Positions 22,837 to 33,325 of a stretch of 33,338 bases of DNA are shown here, piece by piece (the first letter of the stretch is position 1; each line of letters starts with the position of its first letter). Both the position numbers and the translations under genes were made by a program. The notes under the pieces are model-generated. The model was not told the origin of the DNA and made no database searches. It saw nothing but the letters and a program-made list of their open reading frames with translations. Source of the DNA: Fusobacteriota bacterium (GTDB lineage Bacteria > Fusobacteriota > Fusobacteriia > JAPLKR01); assembly GCA_026387965.1 (NCBI GenBank), contig JAPLKR010000043.1:1-33338 (forward strand), read 5' to 3'.

Positions 22837-25800
22837 ATGGCATTTAATTTATACTATGGAAGTAAAATAGAAAATCTCGTCACAGAACTTTGGGATAGAG
22901 TGATAAAATCTCAAGAGCTTCCTGTGTTAAAGCCAAGGTGTATTGTAATACAAAATCAAGGAATGGCAGCATGTATCAAACAAACTCTGGCTGAGTATGT
23001 GGGGATATGCGCTAATTTTGAGTTTCCCTTTTTAGCTAAATTTTTAGGCGATACGTTAAAAGAAAATTTGAAAATGGAAGAGCGAGCCAGTGCTATTTTT
23101 CATTCTAAAGAAAAAATGATCGCTAAAATATACACTCTGATATCTACGGAATTTTTGTGCCTTCCTGAGATTACAGCCTACCTTGCAGGTGAGGCGACTC
23201 CTCAAAAAAAAATACAACTTAGTATGGAACTTGCGAGCCTTTTTGACCAGTACCAGATTTTTAGGCTCGAAGAGGTGCTAAAATGGGAAGAAGGCGTGGT
23301 AGAAGAGGGAAATTGGCAAGCTAAGATATACAAAAGAGTGGCGAGTGAGGGCGTATCGAGAGCGAGAGAACTGAAAAATTTTTTAGAGCTAGAGTCTGTG
23401 AAAAAAAGTGGCGAGATTATTCTGTTTGGCGTCTCCACGATGGCGCCAATATTTTTAGAGCTCTTGAAAAAAATCTCACACGTAAACACTGTCCACTTCT
23501 TTTTGATGTCTCCAACGTATATTACTAATGAAAGAGCAAAAGAAGCGAATCCACTGTTGATAGCCTATGGCACGCAACATCTTGAATTTACAACACTATG
23601 TGCGAATAGTGCTGATAATATCATTGAAGTAAGTAGTCATGGTAGTGGAAACGATACCCTCTCGCTTTTGAAAAATTCTGTACTAGATAATCAAAAAGAG
23701 ATGCAGCCGTGTGAGTATAAAAATATCATCATCAGTAAGTGCCACACCATCTCACGGGAAATTGAGACGCTCTTTGATGAGCTGCTCTATGCGGTGGAAA
23801 GAGAAGAGATATACCCCAGGGATGTCTTAGTTATGACGCCTTCCATTTCAGAATATGCCCCCTTTATCAAGGCAATATTTGACCGAAGAAATTATGAACT
23901 TTCAAGAAGTGAGAGAGCGCTTAACTATACTATTACAGATATTCCCCTTGAAGAGGGCGGGAGTGTTCTCAGTGTGGTGGATAGACTTTTAAATTACTCT
24001 GAATCAGAATTTAGCGTAACGGGACTTTTTGATATCCTAGGGATGGAGCTTATTTCGGAAAAATTTGAATTTACACATAGTGAGATGAATTATTTAAAAC
24101 AGTGGATTCATAAAACTGGCATTCGTTGGGGGATAGATGCCAAGCATAGAAAAGAAATATCAGGCTTTGCATTTTCAGAAAATTCTTTTAATTCTGGAAT
24201 AGATATACTGCTTCTAAATTTAATGATGAAGCTAAATTTTACGGATATCATTTTTGATGGACATGGCGTTACGGGGATAGATTTTGGCGTTAAGCAGAGT
24301 TTAGAAAAGTTTATCAAAATATTTAGAACGCTTGAGAACTGTCATGCTCAGATGGTGCAAGTTAAGGGAGTGGAAGCGTTTGCCACCCTCGTAGAAGGGT
24401 TAGTAGAAGCGTTTATTCCCTTAGAGACAGGGACGTTTAAAGAGATTAACTTAATCACACGTACTCTGAAAAAGGTGAGAGAGGCTGATTTTGAGGTACT
24501 TGAACTCAATTGGCGCAGTTTACGGGAATTTTATACCATGTTACTTGGAAAAGAGAGTATCAGTACAGGATTTTTAAGGGGTAAAATTACATTTTGTTCG
24601 ATGCAACCTATGCGTGGGATTCCCTCAAAGTTTATTGCACTACTCGGTATGAATGAGGGATGCTTTCCAAGAAAAGAAGGCATTAGAAATTTCTCTCTTC
24701 TCAAAGAGCGTCAGTGTGGTGATAGGTCTCAAATATTAGAGGAGCGGTATATCTTTCTTGAAATTCTCTTTTCAGTTCGGTCAAAACTTCTCATAAGCTA
24801 TATTGGAAGTGATAGCCGAAAGCAAGAAGAGCGCCTACCCTCAGTGGTGGTGCAAGAGCTTAAAGAGTTTATAAATGAAAAAAATGGCATATTCAAAGAG
24901 CATACGCTACATGGTCATAATCCTAAGTATTTTATGGAGGGGGATGAACTTTTCACCTATTCGAGACAAAGTTATGAGAGTATGCGAGAACGGCAGAAAT
25001 TTTTAGGTGGCAAAGAAGATAATGTAGTTATTTCGCAAGGTGTAGCATCTGAAAAAGAGGTTACTCCCGCTCACCTAGAAGTGACGCTCAAAGAACTGAC
25101 AACATTTTTCATGAACCCTTCCAAGGCATTTGCCCGCTCTAAGGGTATTAGTTTAGAGAGCCGTCGTGAGATAAGTAAAAACTTTGAACCCCTAAAAATT
25201 GAAGGGTTAGATAAATATGAAATTAACCAAGAGATTATGCAGGGTGTGTTAGAGGGGGAGAGTGCTACGAGCTTGAAAAAGCGCCTATACCTTCACGGAA
25301 AAGCTCCCGTTCAAGAGTTGGGTTCATTAAGTTTAGGAGAGTCTATTTTGAAAATAGCGGCCATTTTAGAGGAGCCGCTAGCCACATTTGAGCTGAGTTT
25401 GAAAGAAGTATTAAAACGAGCTGAGCGTAGAACCGTTGAATTTAAAGGGCAAGATTATACGCTAACAGGTGAGTTAGAACCTATTTTAGACGGTGAAATG
25501 CTCTTTGCACGGATACAAAGTGAGAGCGAAAAGTTAAAATTATCGGCTTGGATACACTACCTTGTAGCGGTAGCGTGTGGAAATGCAACGCGGTGTGACT
25601 ATTTTGTTAAAAAAGAGCCTACTGGCGGGATACATAAAAGTAATTTTTTAAAAGAGTGCAGTCAAGCAGAGGCGTGTGAGATGCTCAGTATTCTCATCTC
25701 ACTTTTTAGAGAAGGGCACACTCATCCACTTGAATATTTTATAGAGGCAAGTTCGGTACTCTTCGAAAAGGGAAAAGAGAAAGCCATTGCCAAATTTAGT

Positions 25801-25950
25801 GAAAGCGACCAGTATAGTAAAGCTGAAAATGAGGATGATTATATCTCACTTTTCTTTACTGAAGAGATATTTGAAGAGGATAAAACGTTAGAAATAGCGG
25901 AAAAAGTTGTGAAATATATAGAAAAAAAAGAAAAAAAGGGGGCAAAATGA
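22837..25950 (+). CDS. recC: Exodeoxyribonuclease V gamma subunit
   Basis: 1037 residues (E. coli RecC 1122). RecC holds the RecBCD complex together, splits the duplex and reads Chi. The start is typical: MAFNLYYGSKIENLVTELW, then VIQNQGMAACIKQTLAEYVG and ANFEFPFLAKFL, matching the E. coli N-terminal helicase-like fold without a Walker motif. Later blocks include SKCHTISREIETLFDEL, IPLEEGGSVLSVVDRLL, FCSMQPMRGIPSKFIALLGM and FPRKEG. Ribosome site AAGGAG precedes ATG 22837. Its 3' end overlaps recB by 4 bases (ATGA). First gene of recC-recB-recD; Chi-reading residues cannot be judged by eye. Confidence 0.95.
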   Translation: MAFNLYYGSKIENLVTELWDRVIKSQELPVLKPRCIVIQNQGMAACIKQTLAEYVGICANFEFPFLAKFLGDTLKENLKMEERASAIFHSKEKMIAKIYTLISTEFLCLPEITAYLAGEATPQKKIQLSMELASLFDQYQIFRLEEVLKWEEGVVEEGNWQAKIYKRVASEGVSRARELKNFLELESVKKSGEIILFGVSTMAPIFLELLKKISHVNTVHFFLMSPTYITNERAKEANPLLIAYGTQHLEFTTLCANSADNIIEVSSHGSGNDTLSLLKNSVLDNQKEMQPCEYKNIIISKCHTISREIETLFDELLYAVEREEIYPRDVLVMTPSISEYAPFIKAIFDRRNYELSRSERALNYTITDIPLEEGGSVLSVVDRLLNYSESEFSVTGLFDILGMELISEKFEFTHSEMNYLKQWIHKTGIRWGIDAKHRKEISGFAFSENSFNSGIDILLLNLMMKLNFTDIIFDGHGVTGIDFGVKQSLEKFIKIFRTLENCHAQMVQVKGVEAFATLVEGLVEAFIPLETGTFKEINLITRTLKKVREADFEVLELNWRSLREFYTMLLGKESISTGFLRGKITFCSMQPMRGIPSKFIALLGMNEGCFPRKEGIRNFSLLKERQCGDRSQILEERYIFLEILFSVRSKLLISYIGSDSRKQEERLPSVVVQELKEFINEKNGIFKEHTLHGHNPKYFMEGDELFTYSRQSYESMRERQKFLGGKEDNVVISQGVASEKEVTPAHLEVTLKELTTFFMNPSKAFARSKGISLESRREISKNFEPLKIEGLDKYEINQEIMQGVLEGESATSLKKRLYLHGKAPVQELGSLSLGESILKIAAILEEPLATFELSLKEVLKRAERRTVEFKGQDYTLTGELEPILDGEMLFARIQSESEKLKLSAWIHYLVAVACGNATRCDYFVKKEPTGGIHKSNFLKECSQAEACEMLSILISLFREGHTHPLEYFIEASSVLFEKGKEKAIAKFSESDQYSKAENEDDYISLFFTEEIFEEDKTLEIAEKVVKYIEKKEKKGAK

Positions 25951-28900
25951 GACTACTTGACTTAAACTGCTGCCCCCTAGAGGGACTAAACTTAATCGAA
26001 GCGAGTGCGGGAACAGGAAAGACTTATACACTTCAAAATCTCTTTGCACGCATCATTTTAGAAAGTAATACACCCATTTCTGAGATACTTTTGGTCACAT
26101 TTACCGACTCCGCCACGTCAGAACTAAGAAGTCGAATTCGAGATATTTTGATTCAAATTCGTGAATACTGTATGGACGAAAATAGTCTAAAGGAAGAGGA
26201 AAGGAATAGAATTCTAGCTCTGATTTCTTCAAAGAAACTCACTAAGGAAGAAATTTTGAGTAAAGTACAAAATGCGCTGAGAGAGTTTGATAGGGCAAAC
26301 ATCTATACTATTCATGCATTTTGCAATTTTTTGCTCAGCAATTATGCTTTTGAGAGTGGGAGCAGTTTTACCCAAAGTTTAGAAACAGACTCAAAGGGCG
26401 TAATGGAGAGCCTTTCATATAGCTATTTTAGAGAGAGAGTCTACCCTTCAAAATTCAACAGTATTTGTGTGACGAGTTTTAAACTTGAGCTCTCAGAACT
26501 GGTGAAATTTGGCATAAATTATATCAATACCCCCATCGAAAGGCTTCATTTTGATGGTATAGATATTAACAAAGGGGAAAAAATATTTAAGGAGATTTAC
26601 GAAGAGGCATTAGCGAAAAAAGAGGAGTTATTAGCCTATCTTATATTAGAGTGTGGGATATTTAATAAAGATAAACGTATTGAGTGTCAAGAAATAATAA
26701 ATAGTTTAGAAAACAAAATATCAATTGAAGATCCTTATATTCCTATATTCAAACTGGTACGCGCATATAGCGAGATGAAACCAAAAGATTATAATGCAAA
26801 GAAACAAAAATTAGAGCGCCCATCAGAACTGGTATCCCTTTTTGATAAAATAGATTTAATGAAACTAAGCAAAAACTGCTTACTGCTTGATTTTAAAGAG
26901 TATTTAGACACTCACTATGAGACTTACCGTGAGGAGCGGGGATTTCTACTTTTCGATGACCTGTTGGTGAAGTGTGAAAGGCTTATTAAAGAGAATCCAC
27001 TTTTTAAAGAGACGGTGAGAGGACTCTTTAAATTTGGGATGATTGATGAGTTTCAAGATACGGACAGTGTTCAGTATACGATATTTTCTGAAATATTTTC
27101 AGGTAAAACACTCTTTCTTGTTGGGGACCCAAAGCAATCAATATATAGCTTTAGAGGTGGGGATATTCGTGTATATTCTAAAGCAAAAGAGAGTGTAACA
27201 GAGGATAAAACCTACTCTCTTGCCACCAATTTTCGCTCAAGCGAAGCGATGGTGGAGAGCATCAATGATTTGTTTTCACATGTCCCGACCCCCTTTTTAG
27301 ATAGTGCCATCTCATACACAAACGTGAATGCATATCATAAAGAGTCGAAAATATATTTTAATGAGTCATCCAAACCACTACGCATAACGCTTTACCAAGA
27401 ACAAAAAACAAAACCACTGCTCTATAACGATATTGCAGCTTCGTGTGTAAAACAAATAGAGGATTTGCTTGAATGCGGTAAGGTGCAAAAGTCAGAAAAT
27501 GAAAGTGAGCGAAGTATCGATCTTTCAGATATTGCTGTTTTGGTTATGGAAAATCTTGAGGGTAAAAAAATTAAGCGAGCACTTGAAAAAAGAGGGGTGC
27601 CAGCGGTACTTCAAAGCGAAGAGCTCCTATTTGATACGTCAGAAGCAAAAGAGTTTCTCAGACTTTTAGAAGCGATTGAAACACCGAGTAAAACAGAGCG
27701 CGTAAGAGGGGTTCTCGTCTCATCATTTATCAATTTTCAAATAGAGAATTTAGGTGAAAACAGTGACGGAGAAAAGGCGCTTGAGAGGCTCTCCTTGACC
27801 TTAAGTGAGTGCCATAAAATCTGGAACGAACATACGTTTTTAGAGATGATTGAGCACTTTAACCGTACATTTAATATCCGTAGTACACTCTTAAAAGGTC
27901 TAGAAGGGGAAAGAAAGCTGACCAACTACATCCATTTAATTGAGACGCTCCACACCCTGTGTACAAAGAAAAGTTTAAGTATGAATTCTGCCATTTCTTG
28001 GCTTTCTAGACACATTTATGATAAGGATAACCGTGATAAAGAGGGGGATATCTACCAACTTAAATTAGAGACCGATAGTAAGACAGTGACCATTATGACC
28101 GTTCATAAATCCAAAGGGTTAGAGTTTAATATTGTGATATGTCCCTACCTTTCCTTTGATTCACGAAAGATAAAATCGCCATATTTTAAGCAAAGCATAG
28201 AGGAAAAACACTTCTATTTTATAGATGAGGTGACAGGTGAAAATATTGATTTGGTAGCAAATACACTCTTGGAAGCCTTCTCTGAGCGGATGCGACTACT
28301 CTATGTGGCCCTTACACGGGGAAAGTATGCAACATTTATTCATTGGGCGAAAAGAGAAGAGGGTGGGGTATCGCCGATAGATTATCTTCTCCTTCGTGAG
28401 CGGGTAAAAGGATTTGAAGCAGAGGGTTGCAAAATATCAGCCTCTTTGGTTTTACCTCAACTTAGTCAAGAGAAGCAAAAATTATATAAAGAATTTCTGG
28501 GTGATGAAGAGTTTATTAGCTATGAGTTTAAAGGAAGTGAGTATGCAAAGGCACTTTCAGAGATAGCTAATTTAAAGAAATTAGAACTCATTGATGTTGA
28601 GATTTTCGTGGGGGAAGGATATAAGAAAAGCGCAGAACCTTTCTATTTAGTTGAGGAAAACAGAGTTGTGAGAGAAAATTTAGAATTTTCCCTCTCTAAA
28701 TTAGATAGAGGGTACAAGCATGTGAGCTTTTCGAGCTTTACATATGATCTTTCACAAGAAAAATTCACCTTTGATCTTGAAAAAGATGTGGATATGCAAA
28801 GTATAGAAATCGAGAGTGAAGAGTCGCAAATTGGTAGTCTTCGAGATTTAGTAGGGGGTGCGAATACTGGGAGTTGTTTGCATAAGATATTTGAAGATAT

Positions 28901-29552
28901 ATCTTTTCAATCGCCACGCTCTGAGATAGAACTTGTCGCTAAGCGTACACTTCAAGAGTACAAACTCTACGATGAGAGCTGGCCTGTGGTAGAGAAAGTG
29001 GCTGATATGGTTGAAGCGGTTCTTCACGTGGATTTAGGCGGATTTTCCCTCTCTACCATTCCTGAAGTGGAGCGTGTAAGCGAAATGGAATTTATATTTC
29101 CTATTGAGAATAGAGTAGAGAGTGATAAACTAAGCCAATTTCTGCTTGAATATATGCGAAAATTTAAAATTGAAAGCCAATTTTTAGAGTTTAAACAGTT
29201 TGTAAACAAGGGTTTTTTCAATGGATTCATCGACCTTCTATTTTGCTATAATGGGAGATATTACATTGTCGATTGGAAGTCAAATAAGTTGAAAAGTTAT
29301 GCGTTTGAGTCGATATGCTCTGAGATGAAGCATCACCAATACTTCTTTCAATATCTTCTTTACTCAGTATCGCTACATAAATTTTTGAAACAATGCATCC
29401 CCAATTACCGTTTTGAGCAGCATTTTGGGGGAGTGTACTACATCTTTTTAAGGGGCGTAAAAGAGGGCAGTTCGCAGGGTATTTTTAGTGATTTTCCAAC
29501 GCTTGATGAGATAGTGAAACTTTCAGAGATATTAGGAGGGGGAGATGAATAA
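25947..29552 (+). CDS. recB: Exodeoxyribonuclease V beta subunit
   Basis: 1201 residues (E. coli 1180). RecB is the 3'-5' UvrD-type helicase plus the only nuclease of RecBCD, processing double-strand breaks and loading RecA. Walker A ASAGTGKT is at residues 19-26, motif II DEFQDTD at about 366, DPKQSIYSFRGGD follows, VHKSKGLEF (motif V) is at about 717, and ALTRGKY is motif VI. The C-terminal nuclease has GFIDLLF, then IVDWKSNKL (Asp and Lys of the catalytic triad at about 1108). All catalytic elements are present. It is coupled to recC (4-base overlap) and recD (8-base overlap). Confidence 0.97.
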   Translation: MRLLDLNCCPLEGLNLIEASAGTGKTYTLQNLFARIILESNTPISEILLVTFTDSATSELRSRIRDILIQIREYCMDENSLKEEERNRILALISSKKLTKEEILSKVQNALREFDRANIYTIHAFCNFLLSNYAFESGSSFTQSLETDSKGVMESLSYSYFRERVYPSKFNSICVTSFKLELSELVKFGINYINTPIERLHFDGIDINKGEKIFKEIYEEALAKKEELLAYLILECGIFNKDKRIECQEIINSLENKISIEDPYIPIFKLVRAYSEMKPKDYNAKKQKLERPSELVSLFDKIDLMKLSKNCLLLDFKEYLDTHYETYREERGFLLFDDLLVKCERLIKENPLFKETVRGLFKFGMIDEFQDTDSVQYTIFSEIFSGKTLFLVGDPKQSIYSFRGGDIRVYSKAKESVTEDKTYSLATNFRSSEAMVESINDLFSHVPTPFLDSAISYTNVNAYHKESKIYFNESSKPLRITLYQEQKTKPLLYNDIAASCVKQIEDLLECGKVQKSENESERSIDLSDIAVLVMENLEGKKIKRALEKRGVPAVLQSEELLFDTSEAKEFLRLLEAIETPSKTERVRGVLVSSFINFQIENLGENSDGEKALERLSLTLSECHKIWNEHTFLEMIEHFNRTFNIRSTLLKGLEGERKLTNYIHLIETLHTLCTKKSLSMNSAISWLSRHIYDKDNRDKEGDIYQLKLETDSKTVTIMTVHKSKGLEFNIVICPYLSFDSRKIKSPYFKQSIEEKHFYFIDEVTGENIDLVANTLLEAFSERMRLLYVALTRGKYATFIHWAKREEGGVSPIDYLLLRERVKGFEAEGCKISASLVLPQLSQEKQKLYKEFLGDEEFISYEFKGSEYAKALSEIANLKKLELIDVEIFVGEGYKKSAEPFYLVEENRVVRENLEFSLSKLDRGYKHVSFSSFTYDLSQEKFTFDLEKDVDMQSIEIESEESQIGSLRDLVGGANTGSCLHKIFEDISFQSPRSEIELVAKRTLQEYKLYDESWPVVEKVADMVEAVLHVDLGGFSLSTIPEVERVSEMEFIFPIENRVESDKLSQFLLEYMRKFKIESQFLEFKQFVNKGFFNGFIDLLFCYNGRYYIVDWKSNKLKSYAFESICSEMKHHQYFFQYLLYSVSLHKFLKQCIPNYRFEQHFGGVYYIFLRGVKEGSSQGIFSDFPTLDEIVKLSEILGGGDE

Positions 29553-31455
29553 CCAAACGAAGCAGTTAAAAAGCAGTGATATAGCTCAAAGTGATATCTC
29601 TCATATCGATATCGAGCTTGCTAACTATCTTGAACGTCAAGGTGTTGGGGAAAATATGTTAGATAAAGAAGCCTATGCGCCACTCTATCTGCTCACGCTG
29701 TTTCTCTTAAGAGAGATATCTAAACAAAGCGTTTGCCTAAAGCTTACCTCCACAAACGAGGAATCCCAAACGATTTTAATAAATGGAGAAACAGTAAGAA
29801 TGCCATTACTCGAGGAGGTGGAAGAGGCGAGAAAGAAATTTCCTCATATCCTTTCACGGCTTGAAGCAGAAGGTGAGAGTGGCAAGACTCCGCTACTATT
29901 AACACCTTCCAATATGCTCTATTTTCAACGCCATAGAGTTTTAGAAACGCGAATTGTTGAAAATCTTATCGAGAAAATTTTTAAAGTGCCAGACTGCGAA
30001 ACACATGAGTGTGTCTCTTCCCTTGAAAGACTGCAAAAACTACATAAATATTTTGAAGACGTGAAGCGAGGCGAGATTAACTTTCAACATTTAGCAGCAA
30101 GCTTAGCCCACAACTTTCCCCTTTTTATTATTACAGGTGGACCCGGAACAGGGAAGACAACCGTGGTATCAGCTATATTAGGAGCGGCGCTTCTTGAAAA
30201 TGAAAATTGTAAAATTGTCATAACAGCACCCACAGGAAAAGCTGCCAACCAAATGAGTCTCTCTCTTCGTGAAGAGGTTAAAAATTTAAATATTCCAGAT
30301 GAATTGAAAGAAAAAATAGTGAAAAATACCCCTTATACTCTTCATAGACTGCTCAAAATTAAAGGGTATAGCCGCGAGTATCTGCATACAAAAAAAAATC
30401 CAATTGATGCAGATTTGATTGTTATTGATGAAGCTTCGATGATATCACTCTCACTTTTTGAGAGTTTACTCAGTGCCATTCCCAAAAAATGCAAAATTAT
30501 CTTGCTTGGGGACAAAAATCAGCTGGCATCAGTGGAAGAGGGAGCAATTTTTTCCAATCTATGCGACTTTTTTTATGCTAACTTGCTATCACCGTCAGTA
30601 ATAGAGGGGGCAAATGCTTTTTTTTATTCGGATTTTGAAAATAGGCACACGACTATGACATCAGTACAAATGAAGGCGTTAGGCTCTGTCATTGAGCTCA
30701 CCAAGACGCATCGTTTTTCGGAAACGTCCAACATATTCAAAATGAAAAAAGCCTTAGAAGAGAGTAAGCCTTTTAATGAATTAGAGGCAGAGCTGAAAGG
30801 GGGTGGCGATGATTTTATTTGGACAGAGACTCCAGCGATAGAACACCTGACTTCAAAGATTGAAAGAATACTCAAAGAGAGTTTTGTAACAGTTTTAAGC
30901 AAAAAAGTGAGCTTTGACAAGCTGATACATGAGAGTGATCCAGTGGCACTTTTAGAAGGGTTCAGTCAATTTAAAATTCTAACCAGTCATGCGGTAGGCC
31001 CCTATGGCAGTGTAAAAGTGAATCAAATATGCCAAAGCGTGATAGTGGGACATATAGGGTTAGTGAGTGGGCTCCCAATAATGATTCTTGAAAATGATTA
31101 TAATTTAGGACTCTTTAATGGCGATTTTGGTGTTGTGGTTGAAAAGGAAGAAAAACTTTATGGTGCATTTCAAATCCAAGATAAAATTCACCATGTGCCT
31201 CTTTCGCTACTACCAAAATTTGAAGTCTCTTACGCGATGACAGTGCATAAATCTCAAGGTTCAGGGTATGATAAAATAGTGATACTATATCCAGAAAGTG
31301 AAAGTCCACTTCTTACACGTGAACTTCTATATACGGCAATTACCCGTGCAAAAAAAGAGTGTATTCTTTGGATGAACTCCGAAATTTACACATACTCTAT
31401 GAAAAACCAATTGAAACGTGAAAGTGGTATTTATAATATTCTTATAGAAAAATAG
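29545..31455 (+). CDS. recD: Exodeoxyribonuclease V alpha subunit
   Basis: 636 residues (E. coli 608), the 5'-3' SF1B helicase of RecBCD. Walker A GGPGTGKTT at about residue 198, LVTAPTGKAA-type motif Ia (VITAPTGKAANQM), DEASM at about 293 (motif II), LLGDKNQLASVEEGAIF (motif III) and AMTVHKSQGSGYDKI with YTAITRAKK near the C-terminus (motifs V and VI). It starts inside the recB end; ribosome site AGGAGGGGG lies in recB. Last gene of the operon. The terminator overlaps its stop codon. Confidence 0.97.
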   Translation: MNNQTKQLKSSDIAQSDISHIDIELANYLERQGVGENMLDKEAYAPLYLLTLFLLREISKQSVCLKLTSTNEESQTILINGETVRMPLLEEVEEARKKFPHILSRLEAEGESGKTPLLLTPSNMLYFQRHRVLETRIVENLIEKIFKVPDCETHECVSSLERLQKLHKYFEDVKRGEINFQHLAASLAHNFPLFIITGGPGTGKTTVVSAILGAALLENENCKIVITAPTGKAANQMSLSLREEVKNLNIPDELKEKIVKNTPYTLHRLLKIKGYSREYLHTKKNPIDADLIVIDEASMISLSLFESLLSAIPKKCKIILLGDKNQLASVEEGAIFSNLCDFFYANLLSPSVIEGANAFFYSDFENRHTTMTSVQMKALGSVIELTKTHRFSETSNIFKMKKALEESKPFNELEAELKGGGDDFIWTETPAIEHLTSKIERILKESFVTVLSKKVSFDKLIHESDPVALLEGFSQFKILTSHAVGPYGSVKVNQICQSVIVGHIGLVSGLPIMILENDYNLGLFNGDFGVVVEKEEKLYGAFQIQDKIHHVPLSLLPKFEVSYAMTVHKSQGSGYDKIVILYPESESPLLTRELLYTAITRAKKECILWMNSEIYTYSMKNQLKRESGIYNILIEK

Positions 31456-31482
31456 AGGGAAACAGACCCCTCTATTTTTTAT
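31448..31482 (+). terminator. Terminator of the recCBD operon
   Basis: AATAGAGGG / CCCTCTATT stem (31451-31459 with 31468-31476) flanked by A- and T-runs; the recD TAG lies within the 5' arm. Confidence 0.9.
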
Positions 31483-31531
31483 TTTTGTGTAATAAAAGTA
31501 AAGAATTTTCATATAAAAGTTCTATAAAATA

Positions 31532-31540
31532 TGGTATAAT
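31532..31540 (+). promoter_or_regulatory. Extended -10 promoter of queA
   Basis: TGG-TATAAT arrangement (TATAAT at 31535-31540), 38 bases before ATG 31579, without a good -35. The 15-base context is the same as before mod (18511-18525). Confidence 0.5.
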
Positions 31541-31578
31541 TTAAAGTAAAATAGTAATGATGAATAAAGGGAAGAATT

Positions 31579-32604
31579 ATGAAACTATCTGATTATGATT
31601 TTCATCTACCAGATGAGCAAATAGCACAAACGCCTATAGAAAAGCGTGATACTTCAAAACTGCTTGTGGTGGATAGGGAAACGGGAGAATTTGAAGAGCG
31701 AAAATTTTATAATATTATTGATTATTTAACAGATAATGATGTTCTAGTGATGAATAATACAAAGGTAATTCCAGCAAGACTTCTTGGTAGTAAAGCAGGA
31801 ACGGGGGGGCAAATAGAGGTATTTTTAATCAAGCGCCACTCACTCAATGTATGGGAGTGTCTACTAAAGCCAGGAAAACGCTTAAAAGTTGGACAAGTTG
31901 TTGAATTTTCTGATGGAGAACTGTTGGCGAGACTCATTGAAATTAAAGAAAATGGAAATCGCGTTATGGAGTTTGCCTTTGAAGGGATTTTTGAAGAGAT
32001 TTTAAATCGTCTTGGAGAGATGCCCTTACCGCCATATATCAAAGAAAAACTAAAAAATCATGATAGATATCAAACAGTTTATGCAAAAGAGGGAGAGTCG
32101 GTAGCAGCACCAACGGCAGGGCTACATTTCACGCCAGAACTTTTGAGCAAGATTAAGGCTAAAGGGGTGGAGATTTTAGAGATTAATCTTGAAGTAGGAA
32201 TTGGGACATTTCGTCCGGTTCAGGTGGAGAATGTTTTAGAACATGACATGCACGGTGAGATGTATGAAGTCACAAGTGACGTAGCACAAAAAATCAATGA
32301 GGCTAAGAAAAAAGGAAAAAGGATTGTAGCGGTTGGAACAACCAGTGTTCGAACGTTGGAGTCGGCAGCGGTTGAGATGGGGCGTATCAGAGCAGAAAAA
32401 AAAGAGACGAAGATTTTTATCTATCCTGGATATGAGTTTAAGGTGGTTGATGCTTTAATTACCAATTTTCATCTTCCAAAATCGACACTACTTATGCTTG
32501 TAAGTGCGCTATCTTCAAGAGAATTAATGTTAAATGCATATGAATTTTCAGTAGAAAATGAGTACCGTTTTTTCAGTTTTGGCGATTCAATGTTTATTAA
32601 ATAG
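31579..32604 (+). CDS. queA: S-adenosylmethionine:tRNA ribosyltransferase-isomerase
   Basis: 341 residues (E. coli 356). QueA transfers and isomerises the ribosyl part of SAM onto 7-aminomethyl-7-deazaguanine (preQ1) in tRNA to form epoxyqueuosine. Family blocks: [106 protein letters not shown], and [17 protein letters not shown] at the end. Complete. Ribosome site AAAGGGAAG before ATG 31579. Together with the VUT/radical SAM pair at 11.4-12.8 kb it points to queuosine modification in this organism. rsmD follows after 142 bases. Confidence 0.97.
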   Translation: MKLSDYDFHLPDEQIAQTPIEKRDTSKLLVVDRETGEFEERKFYNIIDYLTDNDVLVMNNTKVIPARLLGSKAGTGGQIEVFLIKRHSLNVWECLLKPGKRLKVGQVVEFSDGELLARLIEIKENGNRVMEFAFEGIFEEILNRLGEMPLPPYIKEKLKNHDRYQTVYAKEGESVAAPTAGLHFTPELLSKIKAKGVEILEINLEVGIGTFRPVQVENVLEHDMHGEMYEVTSDVAQKINEAKKKGKRIVAVGTTSVRTLESAAVEMGRIRAEKKETKIFIYPGYEFKVVDALITNFHLPKSTLLMLVSALSSRELMLNAYEFSVENEYRFFSFGDSMFIK

Positions 32605-32746
32605 AGAAGTTTGAATTTTAACAACGCACACAGATGCCATGCATACTCTGAAAAAATGGATATTTAGAAAATATGTGTTAGAAAATTCACTCAGAATCTG
32701 TAAAATCAGTGTTCGTAGTATAAAATTTATGGTAGAAGGAAAAATT

Positions 32747-33325
32747 ATGAGAATATTACAAGGCAGACTTAAAAATAAAGAGTATGGTTCGAAAAAAGGG
32801 ATTGAGACAACGCGTCCGACAACGTCACTTGTAAAAGAGGCGATTTTCAATAAAATGGCAGATCATATTCATGGAGCAGAATTTTTAGACCTATACTCTG
32901 GTACGGGTGCCATTGCATTTGAAGCAATAAGTCGTGGAGCAGAGCGTGCTGTTATGATTGAAAAAGATGCATTAGCACTTAGAATTTTGATTGAAAATAT
33001 TATCAAGTTAGAAATTAGCGATATATGCAGAGCTTATAAAAATGAGAGTATCAAAGCGATTAGGGTACTTGATAGAAAAGGGGCGAAATTTGATATTATT
33101 TTTATGGATCCCCCGTATGAAGCAAAAGTTTCAATTGAGACACTTCAAGCTTTAGAAAAGAGTGACATTTTAAAGCCGACAGGCATCGTTGTATGTGAAC
33201 ACCATAAATTCGAAGATATGCCTGAAGAGTTAGGGAGATTTATTCAATATGATGAAAAAGAGTATGGCAATAAGCGCGTGACCTACTACTATCAAAAAGA
33301 GGTAAGCGAGGTAGAAAATGGCTAA
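32747..33325 (+). CDS. rsmD: 16S rRNA guanine-966 N2-methyltransferase
   Basis: 192 residues (E. coli 198). RsmD methylates G966 of 16S rRNA in the assembled small subunit. MRILQGRLKNKEYGSKKG and TTRPTTSLVKEAIFNKM are the RsmD opening. FLDLYSGTGAIAFEAISRGA is SAM motif I, VMIEKD the ribose site, and FMDPPYEAKV the DPPY catalytic motif. ATG 32747 is chosen because AGAAGGA lies just upstream and homologues start at MRI; the frame is open back to 32639, but that 36-residue extension is not conserved-looking. Its last 8 bases overlap the next gene's start. Confidence 0.93.
   Translation: MRILQGRLKNKEYGSKKGIETTRPTTSLVKEAIFNKMADHIHGAEFLDLYSGTGAIAFEAISRGAERAVMIEKDALALRILIENIIKLEISDICRAYKNESIKAIRVLDRKGAKFDIIFMDPPYEAKVSIETLQALEKSDILKPTGIVVCEHHKFEDMPEELGRFIQYDEKEYGNKRVTYYYQKEVSEVENG

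Noticed and set aside
32639-32746. 36-codon N-terminal extension of rsmD
   Set aside because: No ribosome site at 32639, and the RsmD family starts at the MRI found at 32747.
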